Shown here piece after piece: positions 1 through 11,839 of a stretch of DNA of 64,000 nucleotides. The DNA lies in the NCBI RefSeq assembly GCF_026262505.1, contig NC_067204.1:7349797-7413796 (forward strand). The letters run 5' to 3'. The position numbers were made by a program, and so were the translations under genes. The number at the start of each line of letters is the position of its first letter. The first letter of the stretch is position 1. The stretch is from Trichomonas vaginalis G3 (lineage: Eukaryota > Parabasalia > Trichomonadida > Trichomonadidae). Under the pieces are notes generated by a model that did no database searches, was not told the DNA's origin, and saw only the letters and a list, made by a program, of their open reading frames with translations.

Positions 1-1555
1 CTATTTTTAACTAATTTGTTTATTTATCTAAGATTAATTCATTTTTCTAAAAACAAAAAAATTGGAAAATTTTATTAAAGAGATTACTATTTAAAAGGAA
101 TATCTATGGTCAGTAGCTTGACTTATTACGATATTTGCAATGTAACTGAAAAATTAGTAAAGAGATACTATCAATTTAGTCGATAAGAATCGAAAATTGT
201 GACAATTTTGAGTTTTTGATAAAGCATGAAATGAAACCTATCGTCATATATATTTTACGGCTCAAATTCACTTACATAGCGTTTGAATTTATGAGAATTG
301 ACGTAAATAATAAAAAGAGTTGTTATTTTGGTTGAAATCTTGATTGTTATGAAGAATAATTGATTAGTTAAGTTGTAGTTACTAATGTAAGATTTGTAAA
401 GTGATAAATTTGGGGTGATAAAAATAAACAATAAAATTTTAATGTTAGTTTTGGCTATGTATCATAAAGGGATAGTTTTAAAATGAAATGAAAAAAAATC
501 TTAATTTTCTGATTCAAAGATGGAAGAAAATCATTTAAATTTTGAAAACTTAGAGAATTATTAGAAAGAAAAATAATTCGTCATTTTATTGATTGACAAC
601 GTTTTGTTTATTTTGTGAATTTTTCAGAATTGAAATTACCAGAAATTGATAATCGATTATAATGTTTGCTTTAATTAATGTTGCTTTAAATTATCCATAC
701 AGCAAAGAATTCAAGTTTATATATTTGTTGGAACATGCCTTATAAAATTGAAAATTATCGTTCTAAATTTATTTTGATCCACAGTGTAATTGGTATCATA
801 ACGATCAGAAATCGGATAAAAAATAAAATCCTCTTTTGAAAAATTTAAAAGGGCAGAGGCCAATTTCTATCAAAATTGAATAAATTGAATACTTTCAAAC
901 GTGCCCGAAAGAAATCAACATACCATCAAGCCTAGAAAAGATGCTTTAAGTAACTAACCGGACCAATTTTTTAAGTGTGCAAAAATATTAATATGTATGC
1001 AGTATGTTTTCATCAATAGCAAAAATATTTATCAAATTCAAATTAATTTCCATTTTTATATAAAAATCAATTCAGAAGTTTCTAAATTGCTTTGTTTTAT
1101 TAATTATTCAATTTACCACATTGATTAAAAATATCATAATTATTTTTTTAAATTTATAATCTTTTATCAAAACGTTGAAAAACAGAATTTCTATTTTAGT
1201 TTTTTCATATCTCTTTCTGTGTCTACATGTGAATAATAGGAATATGATTTACGCACCTCATCAAATTGAAGGAAAACTTGAAATTTCATTAAAAAAGTTT
1301 TTCTGTATTAATTATTTTCATTTATTATGATGTATATATTCATATTCTGCACTAGAAAGTTGGTTGGTATCGTCCCCTTCAAACTAGGAGTTATTTGTCT
1401 GTTGGCCTCTCAATTTTGATAACAACTTAATTTCCTTCAAGTTTTTTGACATTGTAACCGGAGTATTTTTGCTATATGCAATGAATTATATAGAACTGTT
1501 CCAATACCGAATTTTACTCCATTTGAATTGCCTCAAATATTGAAAAGCATGATTT
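1..1555. other. AT-rich stretch without a supported gene
   Basis: Very AT-rich DNA with frequent stops in all frames. I see no open reading frame with recognisable protein character, no RNA gene and no clear repeat. It is the upstream flank of the Myb gene. Confidence 0.5.
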
Positions 1556-1560
1556 TCATT
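1556..1560 (+). promoter_or_regulatory. initiator-like element of the Myb gene
   Basis: The bases TCATT lie 26 bases before the ATG at 1582 and fit the trichomonad initiator consensus TCA(T/C)(T/A), which is normally found within about 20-30 bases of the start codon. Similar sites precede the metallothionein-like gene (6708-6712, minus strand) and the gene at 46019 (46004-46008). The match is short, so it supports but does not prove a promoter. Confidence 0.45.
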
Positions 1561-1581
1561 TCGCTATCTGGTTAAATAAAT

Positions 1582-2157
1582 ATGGGATCTAGCGATGATG
1601 AATTCCATGGATTTGGTTCTGAAGCAAAGCAAAAGCATAATGGCGAAGTTAAAGAAAGAAAAAGAAGCATGTTCTCAAAGGAAGAGGATGAAAAACTCAT
1701 TAAATTAGTGAATTTCTATCACAAAAAGAGGGTTATTAATTGGACAGTTGTGTCACAACAAATGGGTACAAGAAGTGTAAGACAATGCAAGGAGCGCTGG
1801 ATGAATTACCTCGACAATCGAAGAAACAAATGCGAATTCACACCAGAAGAAAACTTATTTATACTTAACTGTGTTGAGAAGATTGGCCATAAGTGGTCAT
1901 TTATTTCATCTCAAATGAAAAATAGAACAGTATTTTCAATTAAATTGCAATATAGCAAATTAATGCGCCGCAATGTAAATGTGAACAACGTGTTAGATAT
2001 GACTTCAGATGCATCTAATAGCAAGCCATATCAACCGCCTACCGTTGTCAAAAAAGAAGAGAAATTTGAGACAAAAATTGACAATGAGCTTTTCCAATCA
2101 ATCTTTGATTCAATTGATTTCAATGAGTTGGAAAAGTCAGAGCTATCGTTAATGTGA
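1582..2157 (+). CDS. Myb-like R2R3-type DNA-binding protein
   Basis: The 191-residue product carries two tandem Myb helix-turn-helix repeats, about residues 28-78 and 84-130. The first holds EEDEKLIKLV, then NWTVVSQQM and QCKERWMNYL; the second holds TPEEN and KWSFISSQM. The first tryptophan of each repeat is replaced by Phe, a tolerated change in divergent Myb proteins. The C-terminal third is polar, then acidic (FNELEKSEL), and could act as an effector region. Such short two-repeat Myb proteins are a large family of transcription factors in Trichomonas. The start is the first ATG after an initiator-like site. Which genes it controls cannot be told from the sequence. Confidence 0.9.
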   Translation: MGSSDDEFHGFGSEAKQKHNGEVKERKRSMFSKEEDEKLIKLVNFYHKKRVINWTVVSQQMGTRSVRQCKERWMNYLDNRRNKCEFTPEENLFILNCVEKIGHKWSFISSQMKNRTVFSIKLQYSKLMRRNVNVNNVLDMTSDASNSKPYQPPTVVKKEEKFETKIDNELFQSIFDSIDFNELEKSELSLM

Positions 2158-2664
2158 TTATTGCTCGTGGTGTTAATTCTTTCAGTTAACACTTTGCAAT
2201 ATTCCTTATAATTTCATTTCATTTTTAGTAAATTTCCGTAGTTTAGTTATATATTATTATATTTATCTATGAAATTTATAATATTTGCTTTCAACCCAAT
2301 GACGCGATCTGAATTTCAGAGAGAGATGTGAAATTTGCTTCGGCGGATTAAAACAATGCTTAAAATTTATTGGGAAAATTATCAGTATGATGGAGTAGTA
2401 CTGTATCTATGTGTGGTTTTAAAACGGGCCTCTTTTTTAAAATTATCGTGAAATTTTCTGCCATAAATCATAATATTGAACTCGAATTTCATGCTTTTGA
2501 AGTATAATATCTAATGGATATTTCAAATAAAGCCATTTTTAAATCAGAAATTCTGAATGGTAAAAACTAAATAACATAAACAAGACAAATACATATAAAA
2601 GTAATTACTTTTTTATAAAATTAGACTACCGAATTGCAGAAACCAAACAAAATAAATAAAATGT
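2158..2664. other. intergenic region
   Basis: AT-rich spacer between the Myb gene and the Rab relic. Nothing recognisable is seen on either strand. Confidence 0.4.
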
Positions 2665-3240
2665 ATTAACAACATTTCTTTTTTGTTTCGGCTGGGGTTT
2701 GGATATTACTGATGTTCCCTCAAACGTTGACTTTGCGGCCAATGACGAGGCAATATGATCAATTAATACATCGTCGATGTTTTCGCCAGTTACTGCTGAC
2801 GTATATATAACTGGATAGCCGTAAGTTTTTTCCGTAGGCATTTCCTTCTTCTATTTCTACTTTATGATCGGGACTGTCAATTTTATTTCCAACTAAAACG
2901 ATTCCAACTTTCTCTGATGCGTGATCTTGCAATTGTTTAATCCATCCATCAAGGTGTCGGAATTTCTGCATCCGTTACTGAAAAAACGATTATTGCAGCG
3001 GTAGCTCCTTTAAAATAAATAGGAACAATATTTTGTACATTTCTTGGCCGCTGTATCCCATAGTTGATATTTTACGGTTTCGTTTCCAACCTTTGTTTCC
3101 ATTTGCGTTATACCTGCGCCAATAAGTAGTCATTGTACGACTTTCGAAGAATCCATTTTTAGCATAATGAATTATTGATGTCTTTCCCACTCCAGAATCC
3201 CCAATAAATATAATTCTTGTTGGGTTTCATTAGAGGTCAT
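2665..3240 (-). pseudogene. Rab-family small GTPase relic
   Basis: Pieces of a Rab GTPase appear in order on the minus strand but in different frames: the P-loop GDSGVGKTSI, the switch/G3 region KYQLWDTA, the guanine-binding GNKID, and a C-terminal lysine run followed by Cys-Cys and a stop at 2665-2667 in another frame. The two cysteines would be the geranylgeranylation site. Rab proteins direct vesicle traffic and are numerous in trichomonads. Several frameshifts and stops separate the pieces, so this copy is not translatable as read. It could in part reflect sequencing errors, but the number of breaks favours a dead copy. Confidence 0.8.
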
Positions 3241-3764
3241 TAACTTTTTTTATTTGGCGAGAATAGAAAATTTAATTTATTATTGAATATATACCAAAAA
3301 TGCATTACCCTTATATATTTACCTTTTTTAGAAAACTATTGAATTTTTGATAGGAAAATATTCTTCGTCGATTTTTGTGATGTTGTATGTAAATTCGAAA
3401 TCATTATCCTTGAAATCAAAAAAATTCAATTTGTCAAATTGAATTTAAAAATCTGAAATCTGATCAACGAACACCCAAAAATCCTTTACCGATATTTAAG
3501 ATAAGGTCTTGATCAATTACTTACAAATATCAAATTTTCAGAAATCAAGGCAAAATTCAGTTTTGGAAAAACAACAGTAAAGATAAGTTTAACAAATAAG
3601 ACAAGTTCAGAAATGCTAGTGTTAAGTTAGATCAAATTATTACTGATAATTAAGTAAATGAAATTAAATATTTGAAATTATAAATATTACATGACACAAG
3701 ATTCCGGATGACGGTTGAGATATTCTATAGTGACATTGTATATCGTTCCTTTAAAAGATCATTT

Positions 3765-4330
3765 TCACTGATTCGTATTTCCTTTTCTTTGTTTGATAAT
3801 GACAGCTTGTACCGCCGAATAACGGCAGAAATATGCGCCTATAGTTCGTACTGTTTCAGAAATTACTAAAGTTGAAACGTATCGAGTTCCAGAGAAAGCA
3901 GCAACTGTAATTGTTTCAACTCCATAAGGGACAGAAAAGTAAGTAATATTTATTTTATTTTTTGGAAAAATATACAACGTTTTCATGTCTCTGGTATAAA
4001 GTATTCCGTCTATTGAAATAAATTTAGGATTTTCCGGTGCAACTTGCGCATACTCAAGAGTTTCTATTAGATCGAACGAATTTCCTGAATCCAAATTGAT
4101 TACGCTTCTTGGTATAGTTAAATTCTTAATTTTGTTCTTGTAAACACATCATTACCAATTATTTCAAGAGAATCCGGAAATACAACATCCTCAAGCATAT
4201 AGTAATTTGAAAATGCACCTTTTTCTTTCAGTGATTCCATTTTCAATAATCAAATGAACTGCATCATTGAATGATCAGTTTGAGGCCCTAAAACTCCTGT
4301 TCCCTTGATTACAAGATTTTGTTTTGGTCT
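3765..4330 (-). pseudogene. BspA-like leucine-rich-repeat protein fragment
   Basis: The open part (3765-4094, 109 residues) shows the BspA/LRR_5 pattern: VPYGVETITVAAFSGT and VISETVRTIGAYFC, where each unit pairs a hydrophobic strand with I/V-x-x-x-A-F. Upstream in another frame (about 4100-4330) more units are readable, such as FPDSLEIIGNDVF. BspA-like proteins are a very large surface-protein family in Trichomonas, linked to adhesion. This copy has a frameshift near 4095, no visible signal peptide or membrane anchor, and covers only a few repeats. It is a remnant rather than a working surface protein. Confidence 0.65.
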
Positions 4331-4537
4331 ATAAATTCATTTAAAGCTAAATCTGAATATCATTCAAAATTTTATAAAAAATTGACAAAAGTGATAGTTG
4401 TAAAAAGATGTATTGATCGACCAATACCTAATATTTTTAACATTAATGCTTCAAATGTTTTAAATCTAAAATAAATTGCATATCGAAATTTTGAGTGAAG
4501 TTGTGTTTGATAGAAAACCGATCATTTGTCATGCGTC

Positions 4538-5577
4538 TTAAGGGTGCACCCGCAGTACGTTTATTTGAGAGGAGGAGGATTACCCTCTCAATTTTGAAAG
4601 CTTCGTTAACTTAATATCTCGATGAAATATTGATTAAAATTGAATTTGCCCATACCAATATATCTGATACAATATCCTTAAGTTTTACTAAAAGAATTTT
4701 TTAAAATCCCTGCAGATTCGGGATTTTTAAATTTTTTGATTTTTTTCGAAAATTTTTCAAAAAAAAAATATTTTCAGAAGAGCCTTAACGGCTAAGTTTT
4801 ATGTTTAATGTTGAGTATCAAAAGAATGGGCATCTGATATAGCCATCATATATCCCAGAAGCAATAAAAATTCTGACTTTTTAAGCATAAAAAATGAAAT
4901 TTTATTTTTTGCAAAAAACAGGCCACCCGGATGTACGTTTATTTGAGAGGAGGAGGATTAAATTTTTGAAAGCACTAAAATTTGTAAATATGCTAGTTAT
5001 ATAATAATATGCATTATTTAAAAAAATAAAAATTAAAGCACGTTAAAATCTTTTTTGATGAATTTTTACAAAAGCTACTCAGGATAATCAAGATATGAGT
5101 AGTTAAACATAAATTTCAAATCAGATTTTACTTATAATAAATATTTTAAATTTCCGAAAATTAAGTTCAGATCGACTCTATACGTAGTAAATACTAAATA
5201 ATGTGCCAAAAACCTATTAAACAGTATCAAAACTATCAAGATTGTAATGTTTTTGAAGAAAAATTTATTAGAATTATGGACCTCAAACAGATATTATGTA
5301 ATAAAAATAATATAATGAATTATTTATTCGTATAATAGCAGTAATAAGTCGATTATTCACTTCTACTTCTGAGATTTGAATTTAATTTCGACAAGAAAAG
5401 AGATTCAAGAGGAAAATACTAGGGGATACAAACAGCCACCATGACAGGATTATTATGGAGCCAAGTTGTATTTTTTGATATTTTTAGAGTTTTCCTACCT
5501 ATTTAGGTACAAGTTATTGCTTAAAAATTAAGGTTCTAAATTCTGAAGTTTACATGATCCTCCCGGGGCACCCTTAA
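4538..5577. mobile_element. TTAA-ended non-autonomous transposon candidate (MITE)
   Basis: The segment starts TTAAGGGTGCACCCG and ends, read on the other strand, TTAAGGGTGCCCCGGG, giving an imperfect terminal inverted repeat of about 14 bp. TTAA at both outer edges is the target-site signature of piggyBac-type elements. Inside, a 25-bp motif beginning ACGTTTATTTGAGAGG occurs twice, at about 4557 and 4933. No open reading frame is present, so any movement would need a transposase from elsewhere. The family assignment rests only on the ends. Confidence 0.45.
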
Positions 5578-5615
5578 TAGAGAGAAATACACTCATCGAA
5601 AACAATCTTCAGCCA

Positions 5616-6212
5616 ATGGCTGGCTGCACTCCAGAGGAGATCCAGAGTCGGTTTGTCAAAGCAATTACACCATACAAAGAGTTCATTGATCAATTTCAAG
5701 CAGCTTTATTGCTCAAACATCAAATTCTTTGTAGCAATTATGGTTACAGTTATTGGTTTGATACAATCTTTGGTTTACTTATTAGATCATCCATTCCAAA
5801 TCTTGTTGTTGCAATTATTGCAATTCCAATCTTAGAATTATTCTATTGCTTTGATGCACATCTCAAAGTAAAGAAATTATACATTGCTGAGATCCCACAA
5901 TCAGCTGAAGGTGCTCTTGATCGTCTTTGGACACTTGAAGAAATCATTGCCCTTGTTTGGAAGCCAGCACTTATGATTTGGCGTTTCGGATTCTTCGTTT
6001 ATGCTACATTTGTATGTCCAAACCCAGTAGATACAATCGCTTTCATTTTAATGTGCATTCTCCTTTCATTTGTGAACAAGTTCATCAACTTCTTTGTTCT
6101 CTTCTCTGTTCTTCTTGTTCTTGCTCTTGTCGCACCAGCAATTCTTGTTAAAACACCAGCTGGTGAAAAACTTAGAGAATTCCTTAACAAAAGAAAGGAA
6201 AAAGCTGAATAA
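5616..6212 (+). CDS. multi-pass membrane protein, possibly reticulon/ARL6IP1-like
   Basis: The 198-residue protein has a hydrophobic segment at about 53-74, another near 113-130, and a long hydrophobic block at 141-178 that could form a membrane hairpin. The tail is short and charged (FLNKRKEKAE). Spaced long hydrophobic hairpins with a cytosolic lysine-rich tail recall reticulon-like or ARL6IP1-like ER-shaping proteins, but I see no diagnostic motif, so this is only a suggestion. The reading frame is clean and codon use looks like the other host genes. The ATG at 5616 is the first in frame and follows the MITE right end by 38 bases. Confidence 0.75.
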   Translation: MAGCTPEEIQSRFVKAITPYKEFIDQFQAALLLKHQILCSNYGYSYWFDTIFGLLIRSSIPNLVVAIIAIPILELFYCFDAHLKVKKLYIAEIPQSAEGALDRLWTLEEIIALVWKPALMIWRFGFFVYATFVCPNPVDTIAFILMCILLSFVNKFINFFVLFSVLLVLALVAPAILVKTPAGEKLREFLNKRKEKAE

Positions 6213-6433
6213 ACATAAAATATAAAACTTTAGCCTGTCATGTAAAGATTATTTAATGTCTATGTAATTCTCCCTACCAGAAAATCTATAGGAGTATCTA
6301 AAACAAGAAGAATTAATATATATGAAAATAATCATTATGTTTTAAACCATAAAAATAAACTGGGTTTATCTCATGATCGTGTTAAATGAAAAATATGAAT
6401 TGTTTTCAAATATATATTTTTTTATTCAGAAAT

Positions 6434-6700
6434 TTAATGATCACAATGGCAATCTGGTGAGCATTTGTTGTCTTTTGTGCAGTGGCAATCGTTTCCACAC
6501 TTGCAGCCTTCGTTGCAATGGCAGCCTTCTCCACAATGGCAATCTGGTGAGCATTTGTTGTCTTTTGTGCAGTGGCAATCGTTTCCACACATGCAGCCTT
6601 CGTTGCATTTGCATTCCTTCTGATGACACTTGAACTCACCATCACAGTGGCAGTTCTCTGAGGATTGCTTGTTGCACTGGCATGTTTCTTGAGCAGACAT
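6434..6700 (-). CDS. metallothionein-like Cys/His-rich protein
   Basis: The 88-residue product has 23 cysteines and 8 histidines, nearly all in CxC, CHC and C-x2-C pairs, with no long hydrophobic stretch. A 30-residue unit (CKC-GNDCHCTKDNKCSPDCHC pattern) is repeated in tandem and matches an exact 90-bp periodicity in the DNA (about 6448 and 6538). Density and spacing of cysteines are those of metallothioneins, which bind Zn, Cu or Cd in the cytosol. An initiator-like TCATT lies at 6708-6712, eight bases upstream of the ATG. Antisense frames here are also open because of the repeat, but only this one has protein character. The metal bound cannot be read from sequence. Confidence 0.8.
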   Translation of the reverse strand: MSAQETCQCNKQSSENCHCDGEFKCHQKECKCNEGCMCGNDCHCTKDNKCSPDCHCGEGCHCNEGCKCGNDCHCTKDNKCSPDCHCDH

Positions 6701-6759
6701 CTTCTAAAATGATTTTATGATGATTCAAGTGATCTCTCAATAAATTGAGAAATGTTTTT

Positions 6760-7430
6760 TCCCCTCTCAAAAAATCTCACTCAATTCAATAAAATTCTCA
6801 ATGGTTTATCAATTATTTATATTGATGTGTCAATAGTAAATCTCTTAAGTTTGAAAAAAATCTTCATTGTTCACTCAAATTTGAAACTTTTATCTTCTCA
6901 AAATATATTTTGCTGGTGTCAAACCGCCATTCCTGGAGGATAATGGGCTGATCCTGATCGAGCGATTGAGAGTACACCGAAATTGAATGTTCTCACAAAA
7001 CATATATATACATTGATGTATTTAAATTCTTCATTACTGTATAAAATTCTTATAAAAATATCTGTTATACGGTATGGCATCTTTTGCTGGTCGCTATGTT
7101 CACTGCCAGAGAAAAAGTCGTTCAAAGGTACCACATTATAAAACAATTGAAAGTTGTTTATAATAAATGTGAAATTATACGGATTCAATATGTAACAACC
7201 AAAATTTATGTCACATTGGTACATTTGAACACTCTAACGTAACAAATAATTCCTGTTCAAATATAATTTTATACTAATCTAAGTTGTTATACTAGATCTG
7301 TATAAAGATTAGAATTAGTTGAAAAATAAATAGCATGTAGCATATTAGAGAAGTTAAAGAAAAAAAACGAAATAAAATTTCATATAAATGAACTAAATAG
7401 TAAAATAATAACAACAAATAATTTATTAAT
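6760..7430. other. intergenic region
   Basis: AT-rich DNA with short open frames on both strands and no recognisable product. Confidence 0.4.
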
Positions 7431-7439
7431 ATCGATATC

Positions 7440-8720
7440 AGTTATCCTCTCCATTCTCAGCTTCTTCATTATCTCATTATATTCTTCTCTATATCTAGTT
7501 TTTCCTGTATGGTCAACATCTTGTTCTTCTTCATCTTCTTGGACATCTTGTTGATCTTCTTCACCTACATCGTCTTCTTGTTATTGGTGTTTTCGTCAAT
7601 TTCTTCGACATGAGTCAAATATTGTAAAATTTCGGTTCGAGCGTTAGGTTTTCTGAGAATGGGGTCTGATAAATGTAAAGATATTTAAGATTTTCTAAAT
7701 TGCCAAGATTTCTAAATGGCTGAACGTTTTCTATTGGATTTCCATGCACATCCAGAACTTCAAGTTTCGGTAGTACACTTAGCTTTGAAAAGTCTGTAAT
7801 TTGGTTATCTCCGATGTCGATATCGTTAACTTCGGTCATATCTGGGAGAATAACATTATCTAATGTAGTCAATGCATTTTGGTCAAGCTTATATTGCTGT
7901 AAACTCTTTAAACCGGTCATGCAACCTTCTTTTACGTTTTTCAATCCATTTGCTGATAAAAACAAATGAATTAGATTAGGAAAATGTGTAAATGCACCTT
8001 CTGAAGGAAGAATATGCGGTTGTTTGATAGATCAAGTTCTTTTAATTTTGGAGCCTCAAATTTATTCAACGAAAGAGAGCTGGTTATGTGATAGATTGAG
8101 GGTCTCTACTGTTGGGAATTACATCCTGAAAGTGTTGTAATCTTGTTCTCTGAGAGATTTAGTATTTTTTAGATTTGGAAGTTGTGTAAAAGGAGTAAGA
8201 ATCTGCAATTGAGTTGGTTTTGAGCTCTACATTCTGAAGATATTTGAATTCTGTAATGTTTTTCGCCCCTGTGATGTCTGCATTAGTAATGACCAAAGAA
8301 ATAAATTGAAAATTAAATTCATTTTCTTCATCATCGCCTCCACGGAGATCAGAAAGTCTATCCTGTATAGAATTCTCGACTCATTTCGAACTGTTCCTCT
8401 TCTTCACAGAAGGATAAAGTTGATTATATACTATTTCGTAGGCTTTCTTGAAAAATGTCTCAAAACCATCTCGTGTTATTGCAGCATCAGGAAGCTCGTT
8501 TCAACCATGAATTTAAGATCATCTATTGTACAATCAGGAGGGATTCCGAAATCAAGTTTCTTGAATTTAGTTTAGTTGTTGCCTCTAGCGCATTCTCTTT
8601 GAAATGAACTCACCTTCGCAGTACTTATCGAACAGTTTATTTGATATGCTAACAATGTCATTGTCTTCTTCTCCTCCATACTTTCAAAAATTTTTGCTCG
8701 TTTTTTTCAGGATTGAGCAG
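7440..8720 (-). pseudogene. leucine-rich-repeat protein relic (SDS22/PP1-regulator style)
   Basis: The best preserved part (7615-7965, 116 residues) reads as consecutive LRR units: LKNVKEGCMTGLKSLQQ, LTTLDNVILPDMTEVNDI, ITDFSKLSVLPKLEVLDV, and NLENLKYLYI. More units appear upstream in other frames, and a strongly acidic tail (runs of Asp/Glu/Gln) is visible at 7440-7590. The spacing of about 22-24 residues resembles the SDS22 type, which docks partners such as protein phosphatase 1. At least six stops or frame changes interrupt the roughly 1.3 kb, so the gene is dead as read. Confidence 0.6.
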
Positions 8721-10590
8721 TTCTGGACCAGGTCAAATTGAGGTACATTAAATCTACTATTGTTAATTAGGATAGACTTTGAATAAAGAAATCTGAATTG
8801 TGAAGATATGGATTCCTTACATGCAATATGATAATTTATTCCTTTAATTTTATATCCATTTGTTAACCCTACTGTTGTATTGTTGTAATAACATGGTTAA
8901 AACTAATCATAAATGTATAAATATAATGTTTCTTAAAGAATATGAAAGAAATTGATACATATAAAATATCAATGAAATTGCATCTAGTCTATATTGTGTT
9001 TACAAAGTTAAAACAGTTTATTCATTAGAAATTATAAAAACGTTTTAAGATGCTTTCGATATTTTTCGAAAATTTGATGTTAATATGATACAAAATTTAA
9101 AATAATTGAATTTTATTGATATCAATCCTGAGCCAATTTTCAAAATAATTTGGGAAATTGTATTTTTGAATTAAAATTCAATAATTTTTGACATCAAAAT
9201 AGAAATTTACAATTTATTTGGAAAAACAAAATGAAGGTTTTTCGAGTAGAAAACATCAAATGTTATAAGGTGGCCGATTCTGGTGGAAAAGTGCTGGGAA
9301 ACGTTCCCCGAGGTAATAAATCTGGTTTTATGGTAATAAATTTTTTTCATTTTTTCATTTTCAAAATATTTTTGGAGAAGAAAAAGTTGTTTCCAGATGA
9401 TTTGATAATGGATTATGTTTCTACTATTCATATAGGAGCATACTATCCTGTATTCATCCAATTCCCATACCTTCTGGTATCACCACATCTGTGATTCTTT
9501 CACCAGATTTTCCTCTCAATTTTTTTACAAAATCTCTCTCAATTTCTTTACAAAAGTTCTCAATTTTCACCATACCTCATCCAAAATCTGGGGAAAAACA
9601 TACGTGTTCCTCATATACTTGGGTACACCGAACTTCTAGGGCAATGGATCATCATATGATATCAATGCGAATTTCACAGTAATATGATTTTCCATCAGAT
9701 TCAGTATCCTGTGATTGAATGGGAAAGATTTGAACAAATAGTCAACAATGAATCTAATGTAATTCTTGGTATACAGCATAAACACTTAAGATCAAATTGT
9801 TCACCTTCAAGATATTTTAAACCCAGATTCGAAAAAAACTTCATCAACTTACCTTTATACAAAGAATTTCATCCATATTTTAAATATTATGCATGTTCTA
9901 TCATTACCAAAGGTTTAAATTAATTGAATTAGAGCAACTATTTTATTATTAGTAAATTTACTTTGCTACTGCATATATCATTTTTTTGTTACTTCAAACA
10001 AAATGTACTTACAGATTTAAAAAATTGAGCAAATAAAATTATTTTAAATTTCAATATTTGAATAATACCATTTTAATTAAATAACTTAGGTGCTTTTTCA
10101 AAATAATACTGATTCCAAAACTTTAATATCTTAATAAAATGTAATTTGATCCACTTTAAAAAACTGTAATATTGAAGTGTAAAATTGGTAGATAATGTAT
10201 AAATTTATTAAACTAATTGGTTTATAAAGTTATTAAATTATTTGAATAAAATTTCGAAATACAGAAGGAAATCAATGAATAAAGAAAACAGAAAGAGAAG
10301 GAGAAATAAAGGAGGAAAAAGGAGGAAAGGAAAGAAAGGAAAAATAATATAGGGCATATTTCATAAATGGCGACATTAACTTTGTGATGTTCATGGCCGG
10401 AGGCCCGATTTTTTTTACAAGATTATTTTTTCCCACTGGCTTTTCCGATTTTGGGTTTATCAACCAGAACGACCACCTTAAATGTTACAATATTCAAATG
10501 ATATAATTAGAAAAATGTTGAAATTTAAAAAAATTGAAAAATAACAAAGTAAATTAAATAATAATTGTGTTTATTCAATCAATTTTAGTC
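8721..10590. other. region without a supported gene
   Basis: Several 60-90 codon open frames occur (for example 9231-9494 and 9684-9923 on the plus strand), but none shows a domain, conserved motif or convincing codon use. They may be fragments of decayed genes. Nothing else stands out. Confidence 0.4.
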
Positions 10591-10599
10591 GAAAATTTA

Positions 10600-11830
10600 T
10601 GGTTCTGTGACAACTTTCTTAGCATTGAACATGAAACAATGCTCTATCGACGTTGTTTTCAATAACTGTAAGATCGTTATAGAGTTTGACAACTTCACTT
10701 CATGTATCTGGAGTCGAAGTGGATGTATTCGTTTGTTTCAGGATCGATCTTTCTGTCAATTCTCCTTCGCGGATTGCGTTTATTACGTGAGCGCAACTGT
10801 AGCGATATTTGTGGATGACTGCACAGAGATTGTGAATAAGGAAATGCGGGAGCATGGCAAAATGAAGTTGATAATATTTCTTCCGATCATTGCGTCGATT
10901 CATTTCCTTGGAAACAGAGCAGCGTAAAGGGAATCGTATAAATTAGGTTCGAGCATGTTGATGTATTGCATGGCTTTGCCGTAATCAAATGTGCTTTGAA
11001 GGCATCGACAATATTAGAGATGTGAGGAAGTTTGAAGTTGAGGATCGATGTGGTTAAGCTGTTCAAACATTTCAATAACATCAGTGGATGGTGATGTTGC
11101 AAGCTTTTACGTACATAATCAACTGAACTAAGCAGAATTTGTTGACAAAATCTCTAGTTTCAGATCCCTTGTGGTTCCATCAAGTTCAAATTAGGAATTA
11201 CTGCATTGGCTTCTTGGAAATGTCCAGATGTAACTGCCATCAAGAATTTGAGTGTGGGATTTCCTGTTTTACAGGCAAGAGCATAAGCACATTATAGTTT
11301 TCAAGCATGTAGTTGGCTTCCATCCTCTGCATGTAGAATTTATCTTTTTTGGATTCTTTGATTGCTTTTTGATAGTTTACAAGAGCATTTTTATAATGGA
11401 AGTTGACATATCGGTAGAGGCCTTTGTGCTGTGGTTACTCTTTTGATCTTCACTGCCGCCCTTTCCGATGCCGAAAGCTCCTTTAGGTTCTTTGTTTTTC
11501 AGGAGAGTTCCTCCGATAATAATCTTAGAGGTTGGGTTGTATTGCAAGAATTCATACAAAAGTAATTTCTGAGCAGTTTTGTTTCTTGGGCGTACACTTC
11601 TAATTGAGATTTCAACATCTGTTAGAAGGAGGGTCTTTTTTCATTCCTAAGGAGGTGAAGATAGTATCTAATAGAGATAACTTGTTTTTACCAGATGGAC
11701 TAAATCTGTTAATCAATTGCTGGCGCTCAGTCATTTGTTTTGACTGTCATAATTTCGATTTCAGAAGTTTACAAAATATGCAAGGAAAATTTTGCCAGAG
11801 GATCTTGAAATTTTTCCAAAAAGAATGAAT
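10600..11830 (-). pseudogene. TPR-protein relic, possibly APC7-like
   Basis: On the minus strand a tetratricopeptide-type helix pair is readable near 11335-11400 (YKNALVNYQKAIKES), followed in other frames by YMLENYNVLMLL, LKFLMAVTSGHFQEANAVI and, further on, FDYGKAMQYINMLEPNLY. Alternating small and aromatic positions fit TPR repeats. The order of these pieces resembles the middle of anaphase-promoting complex subunit 7, but that is a weak impression. At least five frame changes or stops occur. A TPR relic is reasonably supported; the APC7 suggestion is not firm. Confidence 0.4.
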
Positions 11831-11839
11831 TAAATTGTA

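Noticed and set aside
6373-6645. Other open frames over the metallothionein-like gene
   Set aside because: The 90-bp repeat keeps several frames open; only the minus frame at 6434-6700 gives a sensible Cys-rich protein with an initiator-like site.
9231-9494. Possible coding exon starting MKVFRVENIKCYKV
   Set aside because: It turns into low-complexity Phe/Lys sequence, and no family, neighbour frame or conserved copy supports it.
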